Below, piece after piece: positions 26,637 to 33,796 of a DNA stretch of 64,000 nt (positions are counted from its first letter, which is position 1; every line of letters starts with the position of its first letter). The position numbers were made by a program, and so were the translations under genes. Below the pieces are notes generated by a model. It was not told the DNA's origin. It was given only the letters and a program-made list of their open reading frames with translations, and ran no database searches. The stretch is from JBAXXL01 sp037127915 (GTDB lineage: Bacteria > Bacteroidota > Ignavibacteria > Kapaibacteriales > UBA2268): NCBI GenBank assembly GCA_037127915.1, contig JBAXXL010000002.1, positions 1 to 64,000 on the forward strand, written 5' to 3'.

Positions 26637-26943
26637 TTGTACTGTCTCAATATTTTTTACAAAATTGTTTTTTTTAACAATACAAAATTACGCAGATTCA
26701 TATTCACAATCAAAAATATCCGACAACCTATAGTTGTTTTTTACACTATTTATTGTTGTTTTTGACAACCAAAGGTGGTTTATTCAGATTAATACAAATT
26801 TTTAGTTTTGTCTTTCCTGCGGAAGCAGGAAACCATTTTCAATTAAATTTTGAATTTTGGATTTTGAATTTTGAACGTGAAAAACGAAGAAAAGAAGATT
26901 GGCACGCTGATGACTCAGATTTGGCAGATTTTTTAATAATGCT
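26637..26943. other. Regulator upstream region and repeat fragment
   Basis: Besides the dyads, 26850-26880 repeats TTTTGAATTTTGGA-like words, and 26897-26935 has GCTGATGACTCAGATTTGGCAGAT, a word of which a second copy (GCTGATGACACAGATTTGGCAG) is at about 49351-49372. No gene is supported in it. Confidence 0.5.
26664..26769. promoter_or_regulatory. Candidate operators for the XRE regulator
   Basis: Three short dyads lie upstream of the regulator start: ATTGTT / AACAAT (26664-26669, 26676-26681), ACAAC-n5-GTTGT (26723-26737) and GTTGT-n5-ACAAC (26755-26769). The last two are 32 bases apart centre to centre, about three helical turns, and have equal arms and spacers. This fits cooperative binding by a dimeric Cro/CI-type protein. 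Binding is inferred. Confidence 0.45.
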
Positions 26944-27492
26944 TTACTTTTTTAAAGGATGCATTTTTTGTAGAGAATCAACTCGACGTTTCAATGATGA
27001 TGATAAATCACTTATTTTGTATGAAATCGCTTTCGATTCTTTACAGTAACCCACCGATTGAGTACCAATCCACTGTTCGTAATCCGATGTTTTAATAGTG
27101 GCAAAAGAACTCCACTCTTCTTTATTTTGTTTATCACGGGCAAGAAACTGACCACATATCATATAGTGATTTTCCGAATTTTGACCTACTAAATTCCTAA
27201 CCTTAATATTACGAAAACTGACCGGTAATGGTGGTTGGTTGGCGATAAAATCCTTGGCCGAAGCGTCAAGTAAATAATGAATTGTAGAATCTAAAGCTGT
27301 ATTCTGAGTATCAGAGACACAAACACTATCAGAGCTATTTCCGGATGTTTTAACGTTTTTTTTGTCTGTGGTTGAATTGCACGATATAAGGACCAACGCA
27401 AAAAACAGAAGAGAAATACACAATTGTATTTCCTTTGGGGCAAATATTTGCCGCCATTTAGATTGTTTCTTCATTTTATTAATTTTCCTCAT
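26944..27492 (-). CDS. Small lipoprotein of unknown function
   Basis: 182 residues. A long basic N-region leads into LLFFALVLISCNS, a lipoprotein signal with Cys at about residue 38. The second ATG (27474) has AGGAAAA before it and is an equally good start. The mature region has no motif I recognise; it contains CGQFLARDKQNKEEW and a C-terminal polar helix. It is followed, upstream on the same strand, by the exported VOC protein, with 54 bases between. Confidence 0.65.
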   Translation of the reverse strand: MRKINKMKKQSKWRQIFAPKEIQLCISLLFFALVLISCNSTTDKKNVKTSGNSSDSVCVSDTQNTALDSTIHYLLDASAKDFIANQPPLPVSFRNIKVRNLVGQNSENHYMICGQFLARDKQNKEEWSSFATIKTSDYEQWIGTQSVGYCKESKAISYKISDLSSSLKRRVDSLQKMHPLKK

Positions 27493-27546
27493 TTTATATA
27501 AGTTTTTAGGTTTCTTTTTAACGTATCGACGACTGAAAATAAACTA

Positions 27547-28050
27547 TCATTTCGGTTCCCACAATTCTATTTTGTTTCCTTCCGCATCCATTATATGAAC
27601 AAATTTACCATAATTAGTATCTTCTATTGTATCAACAATTGTCACGCCATTTTTTTTCAGTTTTTTTACGAGTCCTTCTATATTTTGCACTGTATAATTA
27701 ATCATAAATTCCTTTTTTGAAGGTGCAAAGTACTGACTTCCTTTTTTAAAAGGACTCCATTGGAGAGAATTTATTTCCTCGGGTTTGTCAATGTTTCTTG
27801 ATTTAAACATCGTACCATAGTCATCGGTTTCAAGACCCAAGTTCTTGTGGTACCAATCTTTCGTTTCTTTGGGGCTGTCGGAAAAAAAGAAAATGCCGCC
27901 GATTCCCGTTGCCTTAGGAATTGTGTCGTTAGTTGAAACTGTGCCGGTTGTTTCGTTTTTTGGTTCTTCCATTTTTTTTACCGTTTTATTTATAGTGTTG
28001 CAACTTGCAAGAATTGTTACAATTGTAATTATTATTATTAGTTTATTCAT
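27547..28050 (-). CDS. Lipoprotein carrying a VOC (glyoxalase-like) domain
   Basis: 167 residues. The N-terminus has a lipoprotein signal (IVTILASCNTI, Cys about residue 17). From about residue 48 the sequence is a VOC fold: GIGGIFFFSDSPKETKDWYHKNLGLETD is the first beta-alpha-beta unit, and VQNIEGLVKKLKKNGVTIVD then GKFVHIMDAEGNKIELWEP is the second (quoted in parts). VOC enzymes include glyoxalase I, dioxygenases and resistance proteins and are normally cytoplasmic, so an exported one is unusual. The Glu in IELWEP is the usual metal-ligand position; the first ligand is not clear. Function unknown. Confidence 0.8.
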   Translation of the reverse strand: MNKLIIIITIVTILASCNTINKTVKKMEEPKNETTGTVSTNDTIPKATGIGGIFFFSDSPKETKDWYHKNLGLETDDYGTMFKSRNIDKPEEINSLQWSPFKKGSQYFAPSKKEFMINYTVQNIEGLVKKLKKNGVTIVDTIEDTNYGKFVHIMDAEGNKIELWEPK

Positions 28051-28062
28051 TTGTCTTTCTGT

Positions 28063-28410
28063 TTATCTTAATATCTTCTCCATCGCCTTGCCTTTTGCTA
28101 ATTCATCAACCAACTTATCAAGATAACGAATCTTTTGCATAAGCGGGTCTTCGATTTCTTCAACACGTATGCCGCAAATTACGCCTTTGATTTGCGAAAC
28201 ATTAGGATTCATACGTGGTGCCTCAGCAAAAAAGGTTTCTATATCAACATTCGTGTCGATTTGTTGCCGTAAAGTTTCTTCGTTATAACCTGTCAGCCAA
28301 TAAATAATAGCATCAACTTCCGATTTTGTGCGTCCCTTTCTCTCAGCTTTTTGTATATACATAGGATATACGCACGCAAATGGCATTTTAAATACTTTTG
28401 TGTTATTCAT
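28063..28410 (-). CDS. DUF2200 family protein
   Basis: 115 residues matching the short, widespread DUF2200 family: FKMPFACVYPMYIQKAERKGR near the start (quoted up to 20), then VDAIIYWLTGYN, FFAEAPRMNPN and IKGVICGIRVEEIEDPLMQ. The function of the family is not known; it is a small soluble protein. It lies between the VOC lipoprotein and the DUF3830 gene, with 12- and 17-base gaps, so the three may share a transcript. Confidence 0.85.
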   Translation of the reverse strand: MNNTKVFKMPFACVYPMYIQKAERKGRTKSEVDAIIYWLTGYNEETLRQQIDTNVDIETFFAEAPRMNPNVSQIKGVICGIRVEEIEDPLMQKIRYLDKLVDELAKGKAMEKILR

Positions 28411-28427
28411 ATCAGTTCAAAATTAAA

Positions 28428-28847
28428 TTAAAGCTCTGCTAATGAAATTGTCAATTCTTGCGAACCATTTTTCCATATACTGTTTCCCAAGTCAATTAAT
28501 TTCTGTCTATCGCTATCAATGACTTTTGCGAATATATTACAAGCATCCAATCCTTTGCCCTCACCGTAATATATACCAAAACAGTTTGCGGTTTTCGCCC
28601 GCGCGGGTTTTGACGGACCGAATACAACTTCTCCCGCGTCAGTAAATACGGATGCATTTTCCTGAATGATGTCAAGCGGAGGAACGTTATCAATCCAAAT
28701 TTCGTTACCCGAGAACTTGGCGTGATTGAAAATCCTTGTAAAAGGCAAAATGGCGATAAATGCCTGCGATGTAATAGGTGCGGCGTCAAAATAAAACTCA
28801 AATTTTATTTCTTCATTTTCCGGTGTGGTGATTTTAAATCCTGTCAT
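28428..28847 (-). CDS. DUF3830 (cyclophilin-like fold) protein
   Basis: 139 residues. The pattern of EFYFDAAPITSQAFIAILPF, then HAKFSGNEIWI, ENASVFTDAGEVVFGP and CFGIYYGEGKGLDACNIFAKV resembles the DUF3830 family, a cyclophilin-like beta-barrel seen in small proteins of unclear role. No catalytic residues can be assigned. It is first in the row of small leftward genes. Confidence 0.7.
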   Translation of the reverse strand: MTGFKITTPENEEIKFEFYFDAAPITSQAFIAILPFTRIFNHAKFSGNEIWIDNVPPLDIIQENASVFTDAGEVVFGPSKPARAKTANCFGIYYGEGKGLDACNIFAKVIDSDRQKLIDLGNSIWKNGSQELTISLAEL

Positions 28848-28956
28848 AATTTTTTTTCTTGCGTGCTGATCTTGTTGCCAATACTGCTACTAATTCATTT
28901 TTTTCGAAATTTATTATTTACAATTCAAATATACAAAATTATTTTATATTTTCAAT

Positions 28957-29934
28957 CTAATTATGTGGGTGTAGTATTTCACTGATGTTTCCGGCAACTT
29001 CGATTGAGGCGTTTCTGCCACAATCCTGAAAAATCACCAGTCCGGACTTTTTATCTGTTACAGCAACTTCGATACTCGAAGACATACTTTCTTCAATCCG
29101 CCCATCCATAAAACCTCGTATAGGCGAAACCAAAGAGGTTGCCGCATCGCGTAAAACCAAAATTTCCAAGGAATAGTCTTTGTTTTCCAATATAAGCTCA
29201 ATTCTGCTGGAATCGATATTTAATTTCAGTAATGACGATTTATTATATGTTGTAAAACTAATCAAGCGATCGTAAATCCATATTCCTACGATAAAACCAA
29301 CAAACGAATTGCCCAGCCAGGGTATTTTTGCAACTGAAGCCTTGAGCGAAACGCCGGGATTCGTGAAATGGTTGGATTGCATCCAGACATAGGCTGTGGG
29401 AAAAGAATGTCCCCAGTCTTTTTCTATATATCCCCGCCCATTATCAAAATCAATTGTTTCATTTTCCAACTCCAATTGACCATAAACTGTATGATCCAAA
29501 CTTACGATGCCGTGGTAACATTCCATAAATGGAACGAATGAATAGGGACCCATTATTCCGGGTGAATACCAATGCGTGGGCCAAGGGACTCTGTTTTCAA
29601 ATCGCAAACTTCCTTTTATAGATGGAAGATGAAGCGTGATGGAATCTTTTGAAAAATGGTTTTCTTCAATAGATATTTCAAATTTGCCCTTAGCGGCAAC
29701 AAAGGATTGGAAATCAAATTTATAATAATGCGACAATAGATTTTTCCCATCCAAGAGCTGAATGAAGGCTTGTCGATTGCCCAATTCATCTAACGCAACC
29801 CCGGGAATAAAAGCGTAGGCTTTTGTTTCCGATGCGTTTAGTACTTTAAAGTACCAACCCTCGAAATATGTATGTTTCTTTCCTCGTCCCTGAAACTCTT
29901 CGGGATTTAAGATTGCTTTTAGTTTATTTATCAT
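28957..29934 (-). CDS. Tocopherol-cyclase family protein
   Basis: 325 residues. Hallmarks of the family (PF14249-like) are visible: the early YFEGWYFKV, then the paired motif WYSPGIMGPYSFVPFMECYHG, and GYIEKDWGHSFPTAYVWMQSNHF (each shown in part). In plants and cyanobacteria the enzyme closes the chromanol ring of tocopherol; in other bacteria members of this fold act on unknown lipid or isoprenoid substrates. It is third in a tightly coupled operon: its ATG overlaps the stop of the SDR gene by 4 bases. No tocopherol pathway gene is in the window, so tocopherol itself is unlikely (inference). Confidence 0.85.
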   Translation of the reverse strand: MINKLKAILNPEEFQGRGKKHTYFEGWYFKVLNASETKAYAFIPGVALDELGNRQAFIQLLDGKNLLSHYYKFDFQSFVAAKGKFEISIEENHFSKDSITLHLPSIKGSLRFENRVPWPTHWYSPGIMGPYSFVPFMECYHGIVSLDHTVYGQLELENETIDFDNGRGYIEKDWGHSFPTAYVWMQSNHFTNPGVSLKASVAKIPWLGNSFVGFIVGIWIYDRLISFTTYNKSSLLKLNIDSSRIELILENKDYSLEILVLRDAATSLVSPIRGFMDGRIEESMSSSIEVAVTDKKSGLVIFQDCGRNASIEVAGNISEILHPHN

Positions 29935-31361
29935 AATTTCGTTTCAGCAATTTTATTTATCATTCCGCGAAAAATCAATCCGTGGAAAGGAAGCACGGAG
30001 TACCAATAGAGTCTGCCTAACAAACCAAGCGGCCTGAATGTAGCTGTTTGTGTCAGAATTTGTTCATCGTCAATTCTAAATTCTAACCACGCTTCACCCG
30101 GCAATTTCATTTCAGCAAACAAGAGCAATCTTTTCTCATTTTTATTAGCTATCAGAACCCGCCAAAAATCAAGTGCATCGCCGGGAGCTATTTCTGTACC
30201 GCATTTTCGTCCTCTTCGCATTCCAACACCGCCGGCAAGCTGATCTAAAAACCCTCTCAATTCCCAAAGCCAGTTTCCATAATACCAACCCGTTTTACCG
30301 CCTATAGCCCATATTTTGTCAAGTGAACCATCCGCATTATCAAGCTTAATCTTACGTACATCTTTATAACATCCATTTGTTGGCACTTCAATAAATTTGG
30401 ATAAGCCTTGGCTGAAAATCTCAGTTGTTTGTGCATCTTTCCAACTGGAAAGCACCTGATTTTGTTCGATTTGGTCAAAAGCCATTTCAATAGATTTATC
30501 ATATTCAATAAGTTCTATCCCCAAGAGCATTGCTAAATCATTGGGTTTTCCAATCACTTCGATTTTCATACTGTCCACTAAATTTTTGGCAAGTGCAAAA
30601 GAGGTTGAAGTAACAAAATATAACCAGTAGGAGGAAATTTTGGGAGTCATTACGGGAACAATTACTATGCGCCTTTTCAAGCCACGGATTTTTGCAAAAT
30701 GCATTAGCATTTCTTTATAAGTCAAAATATCAGGACCGCCAATATCGTAACTCTTATTATAGGTTTCGGTTTTGCCAATCACACCAATCAAAAATTCAAT
30801 AACGTTACGAATGGCTATTGGCTGACATTTTGTATTCAGCCATCGCGGTGTAATCATAAAAGGTAATTTTTCCACCAAATCACGAATTATTTCAAACGAT
30901 GCACTCCCGGAACCTACTATTATACCAGCCTTTAAAGTAGTAAGAGCAAAACCTGAACCCGAGAGTACAGTTTCCACTTTTTTTCTGGATTGCAGGTGTT
31001 TTGATAACTCGTCGGCGTTGCTGATTCCACTAAGATAAATGACTTGCTTAGCATTTGTCTGTTCAATACGATTTTTGAAATTAGTAGCGCAAAGCTCCTC
31101 CATTTTTCCAAAATCACCGGTTTGGGTTGACATAGAATGAATTAGATAATATGCTACATCAATATCAGAGGGAATTTCGAGTAAACTGTCTTTGTTTAAA
31201 AAATCAGCCTCAATTACAGTAAGATTTTGCGAATCAAAGTATTTATTGTTAAATCTGTTTTTATCCCGAACACAACAAACAACTTCGTGCCCAGCGTCCA
31301 ATAAAACAGCTAATAACCTTTGTGCAATATATCCGGTTGCACCCGTGAGTAGAATTTTCAT
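29931..31361 (-). CDS. SDR oxidoreductase with C-terminal DUF2867 domain
   Basis: 476 residues. The N-terminal ~290 residues are an extended, NmrA-like NAD(P)-binding domain: GATGYIAQRLLAVL at residue 7, ADFLNKDSL, AYYLIHSM and VIYLSGISN. The C-terminal ~170 residues (from about 315) match DUF2867, with WELRGFLDQLAGGVGMRRGR, GDALDFWRVL and GRLYWYSVLPFHGLIFRGM (parts quoted). Two-domain proteins of this sort often sit beside SRPBCC proteins, as here. It overlaps the genes on both sides by 4 bases (ATGA), giving translational coupling. Substrate unknown. Confidence 0.88.
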   Translation of the reverse strand: MKILLTGATGYIAQRLLAVLLDAGHEVVCCVRDKNRFNNKYFDSQNLTVIEADFLNKDSLLEIPSDIDVAYYLIHSMSTQTGDFGKMEELCATNFKNRIEQTNAKQVIYLSGISNADELSKHLQSRKKVETVLSGSGFALTTLKAGIIVGSGSASFEIIRDLVEKLPFMITPRWLNTKCQPIAIRNVIEFLIGVIGKTETYNKSYDIGGPDILTYKEMLMHFAKIRGLKRRIVIVPVMTPKISSYWLYFVTSTSFALAKNLVDSMKIEVIGKPNDLAMLLGIELIEYDKSIEMAFDQIEQNQVLSSWKDAQTTEIFSQGLSKFIEVPTNGCYKDVRKIKLDNADGSLDKIWAIGGKTGWYYGNWLWELRGFLDQLAGGVGMRRGRKCGTEIAPGDALDFWRVLIANKNEKRLLLFAEMKLPGEAWLEFRIDDEQILTQTATFRPLGLLGRLYWYSVLPFHGLIFRGMINKIAETKL

Positions 31362-31828
31362 AAGTCAAATTTACCAAACCTCGTTTCCAAGGCAATTGTT
31401 CTGTAGTCAAATATTTTTTGAAGTTGCTTTTTGATAACTAATGAATTTGCGATTGCGCCCAAAAATCCCATTGGCGGCTGATAGGTAACAATATCGGTCA
31501 TTAGCGCTCCACCTTCGATGGATTCGATTTTATGTTGATGGTGCCACATAGCATAAGGACCTATTCTTTGTTCATCCACAAAATATTCTAAATCCTTAAC
31601 GTGAGTTATTTCGGTCATCCAATCAAGCTTGATTTTAAATAATGGGCTTACCTTATATGTAATTATCATACCCGGGTACATTTTGCCTGCACCTGTATTA
31701 CCGGTTACCACAAAGCCCATTTGCTCAGGTGTAATTTCTTTCAAATTTTCCGGCGCTGAAATAAAGTCCCACAGTTCGGCGATGCTAACCGGTAGCTTTT
31801 GTGTTCTGATTAATTGATAAAATGCCAT
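31358..31828 (-). CDS. SRPBCC (START/Bet v1-like) ligand-binding protein
   Basis: 156 residues, the usual size for one helix-grip domain: LPVSIAELWDFISAPENLKEITP is the first helix region, then GAGKMYPGMIITYKV, WMTEITHVKDLEYFVDEQRIGPY and a C-terminal amphipathic helix after GAIANSLVIKKQLQKIFDYR (each shown in part). Such proteins bind hydrophobic ligands in a central cavity. It is first in a three-gene operon with the SDR-DUF2867 and tocopherol-cyclase-family genes, which suggests that the three act on one lipophilic compound. Confidence 0.85.
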   Translation of the reverse strand: MAFYQLIRTQKLPVSIAELWDFISAPENLKEITPEQMGFVVTGNTGAGKMYPGMIITYKVSPLFKIKLDWMTEITHVKDLEYFVDEQRIGPYAMWHHQHKIESIEGGALMTDIVTYQPPMGFLGAIANSLVIKKQLQKIFDYRTIALETRFGKFDL

Positions 31829-32178
31829 ATTTTTTTATATGTATTGAGTTTCGATATATTATTTATAATTCAAATATAACGAAATAATTATTAATTCTAA
31901 ATGATTAATGTTTAATGGGAAGAAAAAGTGCCGTCATTCCGGACCCACGAGCCGGAATTCATCTTTTTGGCAAGTCACTTCTATCAAGTTGGGATTTAGG
32001 GGTGTGTTCTTCGCTTTAACCGTCATTCCGGCCTACATGCCGGAATCTACCTAGTAAAGTGACGTTTATGGTTCAGGCAGGTGTTACACCTACCTGTCGT
32101 ATGTAATTACTTGCCGTCGGATGTAACACCCGACCTAATTGGAATTACAGATGTACTTAATAAAAAGCATATAGTAAA
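31829..32178. repeat. Intergenic repeats
   Basis: Two GTCATT-type hairpins (31933-31965, arms ATTCCGG; 32022-32050, arms ATTCCGGC) and a ~60-base element (32076-32135) that repeats the one at 23664-23724. No gene is supported. Confidence 0.65.
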
Positions 32179-32817
32179 TTATCCAATATTTTTTCTAGAC
32201 CATAAACTACGGTTAAATGGTTTTGCTTTCATGATGTATAAACTAATAAAGGGAAAACAAAAATATAATATGACAAAAATGCCCCAATAAAAATGAATAT
32301 TCAGAGCATTACTTCTTGGTAGCATAAGTCCTGGATTTTTAGAGATTAATTGCGGTGATTCTATACTTGTATTCACCTTTATCGCAAAAAAGGTTATAAT
32401 TAAAAATATAACTGTCAAACATAGCCCTATAATGTCTGTGAAGTATATATACTTATTGTCAATATTTGCTTTGGTTATTCTATCCCAAACAATAAAAAGG
32501 CAATACAAAAGGGTTAAACCAATTGCAAAAGCTAATAAGTTCCACTGCAAAAGAAACCATAATGAAAACAAAACAAATTGATTAATAATTCTAATTATCC
32601 ACTCCCAAATACAATAAGTTTGTAATTTTTTCTTTATTTCTTTGTCAGTTTCTGTCAATGCTTCAATAACAAAGAAATAGATGGCATTTGAAAAAATCGC
32701 AAGGAATAAAAAAATCTTAATATCAGATGTGATAGTTAAATCGTAACTTGCAAAATAAAAGGTGTAAATACCTGTTATTAAAAAGGAAAAAAATGACGCG
32801 ATTATACTTGCTGGCAT
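32179..32817 (-). CDS. Unknown multi-pass membrane protein in the queuosine-salvage locus
   Basis: 212 residues with about six hydrophobic segments and a short basic tail (KPFNRSLWSRKN). I do not recognise the family and see no enzymatic motif. Aromatic-rich helices (IWEWIIRIINQFVLFSLWF) and the loop TNTSIESPQ-like region between segments are the only landmarks. It follows the Qng1-like gene by 11 bases on the same strand and is the last gene of the cluster, so it probably works with the importer or the salvage enzyme (for example in base or nucleoside movement); this is inference. Confidence 0.6.
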   Translation of the reverse strand: MPASIIASFFSFLITGIYTFYFASYDLTITSDIKIFLFLAIFSNAIYFFVIEALTETDKEIKKKLQTYCIWEWIIRIINQFVLFSLWFLLQWNLLAFAIGLTLLYCLFIVWDRITKANIDNKYIYFTDIIGLCLTVIFLIITFFAIKVNTSIESPQLISKNPGLMLPRSNALNIHFYWGIFVILYFCFPFISLYIMKAKPFNRSLWSRKNIG

Positions 32818-32828
32818 GGTAATATTCC

Positions 32829-33785
32829 TTAATATGATGTGGTTATTGTTAAATGATACGGCTTATATATTGGATTTTTAATTTGACTTATCATCCAGAG
32901 AAAATCATTAATCTGGTGCGATTCTATTGAAAATCCAAGTTTGTTATATTCTTTTTTCATAAGTTCAACAACGTAAATTGCATGCGCCCTAATCTCAACT
33001 TCTTCTTTGCTACCTTTTTCAATTTGAATTTTATTGTTAACTATTTTGCTTAATTCATTACTATATTTAATTATTCCAAATTCCCTTAAAATATAGGGGA
33101 TTTTATAATCTGCACAAGCAGTTATTTTTCCTATATTTATTAATCCTTTTTCCCCGTTCTTTATGAGCAAATAATTCAAATCAGCTACCAGAAGTTGAGC
33201 TCTTTTATTAAAGTGAACTAATTGATTATTGTACACACTAGAATCAGTAAATGATGTAAACTCAGTTAATAATAAATTTTGGAGTAAAATGGCATCAAAC
33301 TTAGCTGATTTTATCAACTCGTAAACATTTGAATTAAAGCTTTTAATCATTTTTGATGCAACTTCATTTAATATTTCAACTCGTTCTTTTCTCAACAACA
33401 ATTTAGTATCGTCTTCTACAATGACGGTAAAATCTTCAAGAGATAAGGATTTGAGATAATTAAAATCTAATAGTCTTTTATTGTTTTCTATTGATTTGGA
33501 GATTGCTGCAACCATACCCCAAGAGCCATCAAATAATTTATTTTTGTATGATATTTGCCATTTAGGGACATGCCAAAAACAGAAACTAATAGAATTTAAT
33601 AATGTTACAAATATGAGCTTTTCGTTAAATTCTAAAGAATCAATAATGCTAGGTGATGAAACTAACCAATTAATATTATTGTCTATGTAATTATTTTTAC
33701 AAAAATACTCAATAGCTTCTTTATTAATAGAAATGCTATTTGAATTATTAATTACATATTTAATTGAATCTAGAACTTTATGCAT
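32829..33785 (-). CDS. Queuosine salvage protein, Qng1/DUF2419 family
   Basis: 318 residues, close to the family length. Qng1 proteins hydrolyse queuosine 5'-phosphate to the base queuine for reuse in tRNA. The family landmarks are in order: FCFWHVPKW near residue 68, GSWGMVAAI (88-96), HFNKRAQLLVADL (191-203), ADYKIPYILREFGIIKYS (225-242) with the invariant D226, KGSKEEVEIRA (257-267) and FLW (295-297), ending with a His-containing strand as in animal and bacterial members. It sits 11 bases after the ECF fusion gene and is probably in the same transcript. The pathway also needs a tRNA-guanine transglycosylase, which is not in this window. Confidence 0.82.
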   Translation of the reverse strand: MHKVLDSIKYVINNSNSISINKEAIEYFCKNNYIDNNINWLVSSPSIIDSLEFNEKLIFVTLLNSISFCFWHVPKWQISYKNKLFDGSWGMVAAISKSIENNKRLLDFNYLKSLSLEDFTVIVEDDTKLLLRKERVEILNEVASKMIKSFNSNVYELIKSAKFDAILLQNLLLTEFTSFTDSSVYNNQLVHFNKRAQLLVADLNYLLIKNGEKGLINIGKITACADYKIPYILREFGIIKYSNELSKIVNNKIQIEKGSKEEVEIRAHAIYVVELMKKEYNKLGFSIESHQINDFLWMISQIKNPIYKPYHLTITTSY

Positions 33786-33796
33786 AGTTTTATAGT

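Noticed and set aside
28496..28801. 101-residue frame overlapping the DUF3830 gene
   Set aside because: Same region as a better supported gene, with no recognisable motif.
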